Origin: Candidatus Zipacnadia bacterium
GTDB taxonomy: Bacteria > Armatimonadota > Zipacnadia > Zipacnadales > Zipacnadaceae
Length of the DNA: 9,554 bases
Direction of reading: 5' to 3'
Assembly (NCBI GenBank): GCA_029821215.1
Contig: JALGTV010000183.1
Location: forward strand, 1-9,554
The notes beneath the pieces are model-generated. The model saw nothing but the letters and a program-made list of their open reading frames with translations, had not been told where the DNA came from and made no database searches. The translations under genes and the position numbers were made by a program. Numbering within the stretch: the stretch's first letter is position 1; each line of letters begins with the position of its first letter. This document shows, in pieces, positions 1 through 5,507 of this stretch.

Positions 1-135
1 CTCGGCAATCTGCGCTGCTACCTGCCCACTCTCGTTGAGTGCCTGGGCAATGGTACCGTGGATCTGCTGAGGGTAGATGTCAGCCGGATGCTGACCCTCA
101 AACCAAACTAAGACTTTGACTGGCTCTGCGTTCAT
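1..135 (-). CDS. ThuA-like protein, N-terminal part (cut by window edge)
   Basis: Forty-five codons are visible, from an ATG at 135 to the left edge. The translation begins MNAEPVKVLVWFEGQHP and continues with an IYPQQIHGTIAQAL segment. The pattern 'V-x-V-W ... IYP-x-x-IHG-x-IA-x-x-L' is what I know from ThuA-like proteins (trehalose-utilisation type, glutamine-amidotransferase-like fold), a family whose biochemical role is poorly settled. The start is supported by GGGAGGAG a few bases upstream (137-147 on the minus strand). The first part of a Rossmann-like fold is expected here, and the rest lies outside the window. The assignment rests only on this short N-terminal match; a sugar-metabolism role is not shown by any visible neighbour. 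Confidence 0.72.
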   Translation of the reverse strand, partial: MNAEPVKVLVWFEGQHPADIYPQQIHGTIAQALNESGQVAAQIAE

Positions 136-392
136 GGTGCTCCTCCCAAAGTTCAGTTGATGTGACTTACACGAAGAATTCGGCAGGAGAAAGCATTTGA
201 CCTGCTAATAGGGCGGGCCACAGCGACCGGCGAGTCGGTCTAACTACCAGCAATGAATCCGGGTCAGGTGTCGCTTGGCAAAGGCGCGGCCCGAGCCTGA
301 TTTGAGGTATGGTTCAAATGCTATTGCCTTAGCGTCATCACGGTAGCACCCAGTAGTCGAGACTTTTTCAAGGCCCAATCTGCAAAGCCCTG
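136..392. other. Noncoding stretch between ThuA-like and GIY-YIG genes
   Basis: No convincing open reading frame, tRNA or rRNA is visible in this 257-bp stretch. It must hold the promoter of the leftward ThuA-like gene, but I see no clear -35/-10 pair. Small inverted elements are present: GCAGG (183-187) with CCTGC (201-205), GACCG (225-229) with CGGTC (236-240), and a wider-spaced pair AGCATTTGA (192-200) with TCAAATGCT (314-322). They could structure the leader of the ThuA-like transcript, but no known riboswitch consensus is recognisable. Confidence 0.4.
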
Positions 393-677
393 TCATGGGG
401 TCTTACTTAGTTTCTTAAGCTTATCTGCCTGGCCAGTTACAAGGGCTTTCTTCTTGGCTCGGGTCCATCTCTTAATCTGGCGTTCACGTTGAATAGCTAA
501 TAACTTGGTCTTATGACGCTCAGAATAGACTAACTCCACCGGCCGTCGGTGCAAGGTGTGCTTTGCACCCTTGCCATTATTGTGAGCTTTAAGGCGTTCT
601 TGAAGATCCCCAGTGGTGCCCACATAGTAAGAACCGTCGCAACAGCGGAGGATATAGACGTAGTAGCGCTTGGCCAT
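393..677 (-). CDS. Small GIY-YIG nuclease-family protein (UPF0213/YhbQ-like)
   Basis: This 94-aa protein consists almost entirely of one GIY-YIG domain. The first signature strand reads VYI at residues 7-9 and the second YVG at 18-20 (the 'GIY' and 'YIG' positions), followed by the conserved Arg28 in LQERLKAHN. PVELVYSE (46-53) and RERQIKRW (64-71), with the likely catalytic Glu65, are typical of the stand-alone UPF0213 subfamily. Length agrees with the family's usual 80-100 aa. The basic C-terminus could contact DNA. Stand-alone members are proposed structure-specific DNA nucleases, but their physiological role is largely unknown. The ATG at 677 is preceded by AAGGA, which is part of the palindromic repeat at 685-705. 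The gene lies downstream of the tmRNA gene on the same strand, but I cannot tell whether they share a transcript. Confidence 0.9.
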   Translation of the reverse strand: MAKRYYVYILRCCDGSYYVGTTGDLQERLKAHNNGKGAKHTLHRRPVELVYSERHKTKLLAIQRERQIKRWTRAKKKALVTGQADKLKKLSKTP

Positions 678-682
678 TACTT

Positions 683-692
683 TTGTCCTTCG
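683..692 (-). promoter_or_regulatory. Repeat-derived ribosome binding site of the GIY-YIG gene
   Basis: Read on the minus strand, AAGGAC followed by AAAAGTA precedes the ATG at 677. The AAGGA is about 9 nt from the start codon, and no better purine-rich site is present. The motif is formed by the last bases of the palindromic repeat. That it is used for initiation is an inference from position alone. Confidence 0.5.
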
Positions 693-719
693 ACAAGCTC
701 AGGACACCATTCGCCGCGC
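685..719. repeat. Palindromic repeat, copy 1 (REP-like)
   Basis: The core at 685-705 is an imperfect palindrome with perfect outer arms GTCCT and AGGAC, followed by ACCATTCGCCGCGC (706-719). The full 35-bp block recurs at 809-843 with two substitutions. Cores of this kind (CTTCGACAAGCTCAGG) are, from general knowledge, dispersed in many environmental bacterial genomes and often mis-translated as 'PELVEG'-containing peptides. On the minus strand the end of this copy, GAAGGAC, lies just upstream of the GIY-YIG start codon and looks like its Shine-Dalgarno site. Confidence 0.85.
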
Positions 720-808
720 TCGCCGGCTGGTTTTACTGAGTAGATAATCAAGCTGGCTTGCCATGAGCAAGCTCCGAGTGTGGCGAGGAGCGCGTCGAGT
801 TCAGGCTT

Positions 809-843
809 GTCCTTCGGCAGGCTCAGGACACCATTCGCCGCGC
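809..843. repeat. Palindromic repeat, copy 2 (REP-like)
   Basis: This is the second copy of the 35-bp block, in the same orientation and 124 bp from the first. It differs at two positions in the core (CGGCAGG instead of CGACAAG); both changes keep the outer GTCCT/AGGAC arms. Its right part, CCATTCGCCGCGC (831-843), also forms one arm of the hairpin that meets the 3' end of the tmRNA gene. Confidence 0.85.
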
Positions 844-860
844 AGGGGCGCGTCGAATGG
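831..860 (-). terminator. Hairpin abutting the tmRNA 3' end; possible terminator or processing structure
   Basis: CCATTCGCCGCGC (831-843) and GCGCGTCGAATGG (848-860) are inverted copies of 13 bp with a single mismatch, separated by only 4 nt. On the minus strand the structure begins with the encoded CCA of the tmRNA (858-860) and lies immediately downstream of it. There is no T-run after it, so it is not a classical intrinsic terminator. It may stop or slow polymerase, protect the precursor 3' end, or simply be part of the adjacent repeat. Confidence 0.5.
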
Positions 861-1179
861 TGGAGGCGGCGGGAATCGAACCCGCGTCCGAAGAGGTGCT
901 GCCGAAGCATCTACAGGCATAGCATGTGTTTTTATTTCACCTCGCCCCAGCCCACATACCTGGCCGTTGGAGGTCCTCGCAGCCACCGATAGGTAAGCTA
1001 ACCTCTCTTACGCCCGGTCCCGACCCGATTAGCAAAGGTCAGGCGGACGAGCTGCTTATAATTAAGCAGCCAATGCCATTTGAGTGTTGGCATTTGTTGG
1101 GTTCCGCGTTTTACGAGTCAGCGGAGATCTCGGCCTGCAGCTTGGGCTGGCTATCTCCCCGTCGAAGCCAATCGCCCCC
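858..1179 (-). ncRNA. ssrA: Transfer-messenger RNA (tmRNA)
   Basis: tmRNA acts as tRNA and mRNA to rescue stalled ribosomes and tag the nascent peptide for degradation. Both tRNA-like ends are clear. The 5' end GGGGGCGATTGGCTTCGACG carries the canonical tmRNA start, and the 3' end has GCGGGTTCGATTCCCGC as T-arm and loop, then CCGCCTCCACCA with an encoded CCA. GGGGGCG and CGCCUCC pair as a 7-bp acceptor stem (one G-U). The length, 322 nt, is normal for a one-piece tmRNA. The open frame 1091-1062 reads ANTQMALAA then TAA, ending in the hydrophobic -ALAA that ClpXP-type proteases recognise. The stop codon sits in a palindrome (GCTGCTTA-ATTA-TAAGCAGC, 1051-1070), as in helix 5 of known tmRNAs. 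The resume codon (GCC at 1091) is inferred; the -LAA end is directly visible. It has its own promoter. Confidence 0.96.
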
Positions 1180-1193
1180 ACGTTACCACCTAC

Positions 1194-1202
1194 ATTATAC
1201 CA
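1194..1202 (-). promoter_or_regulatory. Extended -10 promoter of ssrA
   Basis: On the minus strand TGGTATAAT places a perfect TATAAT (1199-1194) with an upstream TG (extended -10) 14 nt before the mature tmRNA 5' end. This suits transcription starting near 1187 and RNase P trimming to 1179. I see no good -35 hexamer at 16-18 bp, which is common for extended -10 promoters. Confidence 0.7.
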
Positions 1203-1349
1203 CAAATCCGCCGGCCAGACACCTACTCAAGCCTGGCATCCATGTTAATGGACGACAACTACCGCTGCTTGGTTCAGATGATTCAGCCACCACCGAGCAG
1301 TGGTACTGCCAGTGCATCGCCCTGCTGCTGGGTGCCCGGTGGGCCGCAA

Positions 1350-1619
1350 TCAGGCTTGCCGGTATACTTTGTCGCCTTCTCGGACCCGGTCTTTGATCTG
1401 TACAGCCACATCGTCGCCCGGGCCGGCTGATTCCACCGATTCGTGCTCAATCTGCATAGACTGGACCGTCTGGACCAAGTCAGTTGTATGACCGACAATG
1501 TGGATGGTATCGTCAACCTTTAACTCCGCCTCCAGGCGCAAGACAGCGGCCGGTACATGCGCGAAATAGTGAGTCACTTCGCCGATGAGTTCCTCAGCTT
1601 CGCTTGGCACATCGCTCAC
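1350..1619 (-). CDS. Small translation-elongation-factor-like protein (EF-Tu domain 2-like)
   Basis: This 89-aa protein matches, from memory, the small stand-alone 'translation elongation factor-like' proteins of anaerobes and thermophiles, which consist of only the beta-barrel found as domain 2 of EF-Tu-type GTPases. Visible hallmarks are GEVTHYF (13-19), LKVDDTIHIVGHTTD (33-47), VQSMQIEHE (52-60) and VREGDKVYR (79-87). There is no GTPase domain. The barrel may bind RNA or a protein partner; its function is not established. The start is a GTG at 1619, supported by AAGGAGG with a 9-nt spacer. It is the second gene of a unit with the two-TM membrane protein, 30 bp downstream of its stop codon. 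The tmRNA gene follows on the same strand about 170 bp later. Confidence 0.82.
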   Translation of the reverse strand: MSDVPSEAEELIGEVTHYFAHVPAAVLRLEAELKVDDTIHIVGHTTDLVQTVQSMQIEHESVESAGPGDDVAVQIKDRVREGDKVYRQA

Positions 1620-1649
1620 TTGGTTTCACCTCCTTGTTGTGATGTGTTA

Positions 1650-1922
1650 CTACTTTCGGCGTTTACTGCCGAATTTCGGTTTTTGCTCACGGGCTTTGCG
1701 GCGGCGGACTTTCTGGATTTTCGCCGTCAGCACCAGCGCCAGGTAGCCGCCCCCAACCATTCCACCACCGGCCAGGGCAAAAACAGCAATTAGGCCTACA
1801 GTTGGCTGAGTGCTGAGTACACCGGTAAACAGTTTGTAAACTCCCACGTAAGCAAGCAGGCCAACCCCCAAGCCAACAATGGCTCCGACAAAGGTCCACA
1901 GCAATTGGTAAATCTCTTTCAT
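1650..1922 (-). CDS. Small two-TM membrane protein, function unknown
   Basis: This 90-aa protein has two hydrophobic segments at about residues 8-34 (rich in Gly and Val, including VGAIVGLGVGLLAYVGVY) and 42-67 (VGLIAVFALAGGGMVGGGYL). A strongly basic tail (KVRRRKAREQK onward) is expected on the cytoplasmic side. I do not recognise the family. The ATG at 1922 has only a weak upstream purine stretch. It precedes the EF-Tu-domain-2-like gene in the same direction, so the two are probably co-transcribed. An overlapping frame on the same strand is a shadow, because only this frame has membrane-protein composition and a coherent basic tail. Confidence 0.7.
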   Translation of the reverse strand: MKEIYQLLWTFVGAIVGLGVGLLAYVGVYKLFTGVLSTQPTVGLIAVFALAGGGMVGGGYLALVLTAKIQKVRRRKAREQKPKFGSKRRK

Positions 1923-2023
1923 GACCGCCGTTCAATCTCCACACTGATGATAGCTACTTTACTGTTTATTCGCGCCGTTTGTGCTTATTCCTTCCCTACA
2001 ATAGCTCCGTTAAGGCTAATGAC

Positions 2024-2053
2024 TTACTTTAAAGCTACGGAATTTGTTATAAT
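2024..2053 (+). promoter_or_regulatory. Probable promoter of the aconitase genes
   Basis: A perfect -10 hexamer TATAAT lies at 2048-2053. A weak -35 candidate TTACTT (2024-2029) sits 18 bp upstream. Transcription would start near 2060, giving a leader of about 36 nt that carries an AAAGGAGG ribosome binding site (2082-2089). Confidence 0.6.
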
Positions 2054-2095
2054 AGGATTGCAATTTGTCCCTGCGAGCCCCAAAGGAGGATCACC

Positions 2096-3388
2096 TTGCG
2101 CGGAACGATTATTGAAGCTATCCTCAGCGAGCATCTGGTCAGCGGTACTCTGGCACCTGGCGAGGAGGTAGGATTGCGGATAGATCAGACCCTCACCCAG
2201 GATGCGACTGGAACCATGGCCTACTTGCAGTTTGAAACCCTGGGTCTGGACCGGGTACGCACTGAGTTGTCGGTAAGCTATGTGGATCATAATACTCTGC
2301 AAACGGGGTTTGAGAATGCTGATGACCACCGCTATCTGCAAACAGTGGCAGCCCGCTACGGTATCTACTTCTCCCGCCCCGGTAATGGCATCTGCCACCA
2401 GGTCCACCTGGAGCGGTTTGCTGTCCCCGGTAAAACGCTACTGGGCTCAGACAGCCACACCCCCACGGCCGGAGGGCTGGGGATGGTCGCAATTGGGGCC
2501 GGCGGACTGGACGTAGCTTTAGCTATGGCTGGCCAGCCTTTCTATGTGCGCGTCCCGAAGGTGCTGGGCATCCGGCTGACTGGGCAACTACCCGACTGGG
2601 TCTCAGCCCAGGACGTGATACTACACCTGCTGGAGAAGCTATCGGTGAGTGGAGGTGTGGGCAAGGCACTGGAATACTTTGGGAATGGCGTAGATACGCT
2701 CAGTGGGCCCCAACGGGCTACCATAACCAATATGGGCACTGAATTGGGAGCCACTACCTCAATCTTTCCTTCTGATGAGACAACTCGCCGTTTTCTCCAT
2801 GCCCAGCAGCGCCAGGAAGTCTGGCGACCGTTGTCAGCCGATGAGGATGCCGAATATGCTCAGATAATTGAGGTAAATCTGTCTGAGCTGGAACCCCTCA
2901 TCGCTCAGCCCCATAGCCCTGACAATGTAGTGCCGGTAGGCAAAATCGCCGGCACCAAGGTGAACCAGGTATGTATCGGGAGCTGCACCAACTCCTCCCT
3001 GGCCGAACTGATGACCGTCGCTGCCCTGCTGCGGGGCAAGCAGGTTCACCCCGATGTCAGTGTGACCGTCTCGCCGGGATCGCGGCAGGTATTGACTATG
3101 TTGGCCCGGAACGGCTCTCTGGCGGACCTACTGGCAGCAGGAGTACGTCTACTGGAGACAGCCTGCGGGCCCTGTATCGGTATGGGCCAGGCACCAGCAA
3201 CCGACGCCGTATCACTGCGCTCATTTAACCGCAACTTCTCCGGGCGCAGCGGCACCAAGTCAGCCCAGGTCTATCTGGCCAGCCCGGTGGTATGTGCCGC
3301 CGCTGCCCTTACCGGGGAGATAACTGACCCCCGCACGTACCCACCCAGAAGCCGCTGGCCGCTGAGCTGGAAGGGACAGTGCTGCTGA
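2096..3388 (+). CDS. Aconitase, N-terminal [4Fe-4S] catalytic part (large-subunit-like)
   Basis: This is the iron-sulfur half of an aconitate hydratase (citrate/isocitrate interconversion), closest by eye to the 'Aquifex-type' single-chain aconitases. Hallmarks are RIDQTLTQDATGTMAY (28-43), YVDHNT (62-67), GSDSHTPTAG (117-126) and the cluster ligands Cys297 (in CIGSCTN), Cys357 and Cys360 (CGPC). The start is TTG at 2096, five bases after AAAGGAGGA, and the first residues align with family N-termini. The family's usual length is about 640 aa, but this frame ends at 430 aa. After GEITDPR (about residues 406-412) the last residues are an unrelated basic tail (RSRWPLSWKGQCC), and the swivel domain continues in another frame from 3379. 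It ends about where LeuC of isopropylmalate dehydratase ends. It could work as a large subunit with the next gene, or be one half of a recently broken gene. Confidence 0.9.
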   Translation: MRGTIIEAILSEHLVSGTLAPGEEVGLRIDQTLTQDATGTMAYLQFETLGLDRVRTELSVSYVDHNTLQTGFENADDHRYLQTVAARYGIYFSRPGNGICHQVHLERFAVPGKTLLGSDSHTPTAGGLGMVAIGAGGLDVALAMAGQPFYVRVPKVLGIRLTGQLPDWVSAQDVILHLLEKLSVSGGVGKALEYFGNGVDTLSGPQRATITNMGTELGATTSIFPSDETTRRFLHAQQRQEVWRPLSADEDAEYAQIIEVNLSELEPLIAQPHSPDNVVPVGKIAGTKVNQVCIGSCTNSSLAELMTVAALLRGKQVHPDVSVTVSPGSRQVLTMLARNGSLADLLAAGVRLLETACGPCIGMGQAPATDAVSLRSFNRNFSGRSGTKSAQVYLASPVVCAAAALTGEITDPRTYPPRSRWPLSWKGQCC

Positions 3389-3909
3389 AGGTAGGTGATA
3401 ATATCACCACCGACCACATTATGCCGGCGGGGGCGAAATTGTTGCCGCTGCGCAGCAATATCCCGGCTATTAGCCAACACGTCTTTGCGCCGGTGGACCC
3501 CAGCTTTGCTGAGCGGGCACAGGCGCACGACGGGGGGTTCATCGTCGGGGGGGACAACTATGGCCAGGGGTCCAGCCGTGAGCATGCTGCCTTAGCTCCT
3601 GCATATCTGGGGGTCAAGGCGGTGCTGGCCTGCTCCTTTGCCCGCATTCACCAGGCCAACCTGGTCAACTTCGGGATCCTGCCCCTGCAGATTAGCAAAG
3701 AAGACTACCAGCACTGTCAACCAGGTGACCAACTTCGGATTAAGGAAGTCAACAAGAAGATGGTTGCCGGGCAACCACTGGTTGTTGATAACATTAGCCA
3801 GGATTACCAGTTTATTGCCGCGGCGCAGTTGAGTCAGCGGCAGGTAGAAATCATCCAGGCGGGAGGGGCCCTGAACTGGGCACGGCAGAAGTTGGCCGGA
3901 GCTGGTTAA
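3379..3909 (+). CDS. Aconitase, C-terminal swivel part (small-subunit-like)
   Basis: This 176-aa frame is the swivel domain that closes over the aconitase active site. It begins VLLKVGDNITTDHIMPAG, where free-standing LeuD-type small subunits also begin (pattern K-x-G-D-N-x-x-T-D-x-I-x-P-A). It carries GGDNYGQGSSREHAAL (57-72) with substrate-binding Ser/Arg and SFARIHQANLVNFGILPL (86-103). NYGQGSSRE and SFARIH point to aconitase rather than isopropylmalate dehydratase, which usually has GCGSSRE. The start is GTG at 3379, the only candidate after the in-frame stop at 3325, with GGAAGGG just upstream. It overlaps the first frame by 10 nt, so translational coupling is possible. About 40 residues of the linker normally joining the two halves are missing. 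Confidence 0.88.
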   Translation: MLLKVGDNITTDHIMPAGAKLLPLRSNIPAISQHVFAPVDPSFAERAQAHDGGFIVGGDNYGQGSSREHAALAPAYLGVKAVLACSFARIHQANLVNFGILPLQISKEDYQHCQPGDQLRIKEVNKKMVAGQPLVVDNISQDYQFIAAAQLSQRQVEIIQAGGALNWARQKLAGAG

Positions 3910-3935
3910 GCCCCGAAGCAGGCAAATTATGAAGG

Positions 3936-4343
3936 TTACTGGGTTTCTTCAGATTCTTCGTCTTTCTTCGCTGGGCGGGCTTGGGTAACAGCATCGGCGA
4001 TATCCCTGATGCTGTCTACAATGGATGAGACTGGGCCGGGCTCCTTGGGGATGGTAAGCAGCCGTTCACCTTCGCTATCCACAATTAGAAAAACTGGGGT
4101 CATCGTCACCATTCCCCCACCGCCCCCACCGCCGCCATGCTCACCCTGTCCGGCTTCTTCGCTCTTCTTGCCTCCCAACCCCCCACCAGCTCCCAAACCA
4201 ACCCGCACCACCACAGCGGGGATAATCGTCTTGCCAGCGGCTTCGACCGGCTCAGAGATAACCTTGGTGGACTCAGCGAACTCGGTCATTCCTGCCACGA
4301 TGTCACCTATGAGCGCCTCGGGATCAAATCCTGACATAGTCAT
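3936..4343 (-). CDS. GerW/YtfJ-family protein
   Basis: This 135-aa cytoplasmic protein has the layout of the GerW (YtfJ) family. An N-terminal segment (GDIVAGMTEFAEST, 13-26) is followed by the repeat-like KTIIPAVVVRVGLGAGGG (38-55), then a linker with eight consecutive glycines (70-77), then TPVFLIVDSEGERLL (82-96). The charged tail (KKDEESEE) is low complexity. In Bacillus subtilis the homologue is needed for germination of spores, but family members occur widely and the general function is unknown. The start ATG at 4343 overlaps the TAA of the upstream gene as TAATG, with AAGGAGG just before it, which indicates translational coupling. The preceding gene resembles DUF2953 (YtfI), the same pairing as ytfI-ytfJ. 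The gene ends 26 bp from the convergent aconitase gene, with no clear terminator between. Confidence 0.85.
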   Translation of the reverse strand: MTMSGFDPEALIGDIVAGMTEFAESTKVISEPVEAAGKTIIPAVVVRVGLGAGGGLGGKKSEEAGQGEHGGGGGGGGMVTMTPVFLIVDSEGERLLTIPKEPGPVSSIVDSIRDIADAVTQARPAKKDEESEETQ

Positions 4344-5077
4344 TATGCCTCCTTATGGGTCGTTGACCGCGGTTGATGTTGTGGGGATGTGGCCAGAGCT
4401 TGGCGCAGAGAGGTTAGTCGCCGCAGGCGGCCCTGCAACACCATATACAACAGCGTCAGAGCAGCTCGCAGGAGTCCAATTCTATAGTGAGCTTGCACTC
4501 GTCGCTGCCCATCGGCGGTACAACTCAGCTCAATGGGCCCCAGAGCCCGCGTTCCCACTAAGCCAGCAATGGCCTGGTCAGCAGGCTGAGTCTCCGTTGG
4601 CGATTGGACAGACACGCCGAAGTCGCCAGACTCCCACACCAGCTCGTGGACAGCCTGCACCACGGCGATTAGTGCCCGGCCAGTATCCTCAAAGTTGCCC
4701 ATCGCGCCGCTGACCAGCCGCCGAGCCAGAGTCTGCTGGCGCTCTGTGTCACTTGGTCTGACGGGCTTTGGTTGCCGGGGATCCAACTTCTTGCGCCATG
4801 GAATGAACAGAATCTGTATGCGCATTTCTTTGGTAGGAGCGGGTTGGAACGTCACTCGTCCCCACCAGGACAGGCGCAACCGGGCCTGCCCTGTCTGAGT
4901 GTCGTAATCAGCTTGAAGATCGCCAATCCAAGGCAGGACTAAGAGCAACACAGCAGCGACAAGCAATATTGTGCCCCCCAGCCAACCACCAACCCAGACC
5001 TTCCCTGCCCAGAAGGCCGCCGCGAGCAGCACCTCAAGGAGTATTACCATCAATGCCACCACCACTATCACTCTCAT
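4343..5077 (-). CDS. DUF2953-like membrane protein (YtfI-like)
   Basis: This 244-aa protein has two N-terminal hydrophobic segments (about 2-24 and 32-52, the latter rich in LLVAAVLLLVLPW). A soluble part follows with beta-type sequence (RLRLSWWGRVTFQP, 67-80), a basic proline-rich stretch, and a C-terminal helix RIGLLRAALTLLYMVLQGRLRRL. The assignment to DUF2953 rests on this layout and on its position directly upstream of the GerW-like gene with a 1-nt overlap; the sequence match itself is weak to the eye. It probably sits in the cytoplasmic membrane and acts with the GerW-like protein. The ATG at 5077 has AGGAG about 10 nt upstream. An 84-bp gap separates it from the thioredoxin stop codon, so an internal promoter is possible, but I see no clear one. 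Confidence 0.6.
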   Translation of the reverse strand: MRVIVVVALMVILLEVLLAAAFWAGKVWVGGWLGGTILLVAAVLLLVLPWIGDLQADYDTQTGQARLRLSWWGRVTFQPAPTKEMRIQILFIPWRKKLDPRQPKPVRPSDTERQQTLARRLVSGAMGNFEDTGRALIAVVQAVHELVWESGDFGVSVQSPTETQPADQAIAGLVGTRALGPIELSCTADGQRRVQAHYRIGLLRAALTLLYMVLQGRLRRLTSLRQALATSPQHQPRSTTHKEA

Positions 5078-5161
5078 TCGCCCTCAACTCCTGGGGACAA
5101 CAATCGGCGACAATGGCGCCCAAGTATTGTGCCTGTTATTAAGTATTCTGGCCGCCCTTAG

Positions 5162-5494
5162 CTATTGGGACGGGAGCACCCGGTCTACGACGGCGGCTAA
5201 TTGCTCTTCGGGCTGAAGACCTATTCCCCGCTCGGCCACCTCACCATCCTTGAAGATAAGAAAGGTGGGAATGGCACGGACGCCATAACGCATAGCTATC
5301 TGCGGGGCTTCGTCAATATTAAGCCGGCCCACTTTGATTCTACCGGCATACCTCTCAGCTATTTTGTCTACTATCGGGGCGACCATAACGCACGGGCCGC
5401 ACCAGGGCGCCCACAAGTCAATAAGGACCGGCAGATCGGATTGGAGTACTTCAGTGTCAAAGTCTGCAGCAGTGATTTCACGAACGTCAGCCAT
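5162..5494 (-). CDS. trxA: Thioredoxin
   Basis: This is a full-length 110-aa classical thioredoxin, a cytoplasmic dithiol reductant for ribonucleotide reductase, peroxiredoxins and other proteins. The active site WCGPC is at 31-35, the buried Asp at 26 and the cis-proline at 76 (AIPT), all at Escherichia coli numbering. The position after the active site, usually Lys or Arg, is Val36 (WCGPCVMVAP), a mild departure. The ATG at 5494 has GGAGG about 9 nt upstream. It is 13 bp downstream of the VanZ-like stop codon, so it belongs to the leftward operon. More than one thioredoxin per genome is common, so the symbol is by family only. Confidence 0.95.
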   Translation of the reverse strand: MADVREITAADFDTEVLQSDLPVLIDLWAPWCGPCVMVAPIVDKIAERYAGRIKVGRLNIDEAPQIAMRYGVRAIPTFLIFKDGEVAERGIGLQPEEQLAAVVDRVLPSQ

Positions 5495-5507
5495 CCAGTA
5501 TTACCTC

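Noticed and set aside
339..366. Possible T-box-like antiterminator (minus strand reads TGGGTGCTACCGTG)
   Set aside because: It lacks the invariant TGG bulge and the flanking specifier and stem elements, and the downstream ThuA-like gene is not an amino-acid gene.
763..996. Overlapping plus-strand open frames across 763-996 and the minus-strand frames 677-910 and 801-986
   Set aside because: They are translations of the palindromic repeats and the 3' end of the tmRNA gene; peptides such as CPELVEGQ are typical repeat artefacts.
1297..1309. GCAGT-GGT-ACTGC hairpin downstream of the EF-Tu-domain-2-like gene
   Set aside because: Only five base pairs and no T-run on the relevant strand, so it is not a supportable terminator.
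926..1430. Plus-strand open frames of 156 and 116 codons (926-1396, 1080-1430)
   Set aside because: They run antisense through the tmRNA gene and the EF-Tu-domain-2-like gene, have no ribosome binding site and show no protein-like pattern.
3325..3345. Programmed -1 ribosomal frameshift joining the two aconitase frames
   Set aside because: No X-XXY-YYZ slippery heptamer or clear following pseudoknot is visible, and joining would still leave the linker about 40 residues short.
4009..4713. Plus-strand 234-codon open frame, rich in Pro, Ser and Thr
   Set aside because: It is the antisense shadow of the GerW-like and DUF2953-like genes; the proline run is the complement of the glycine run.
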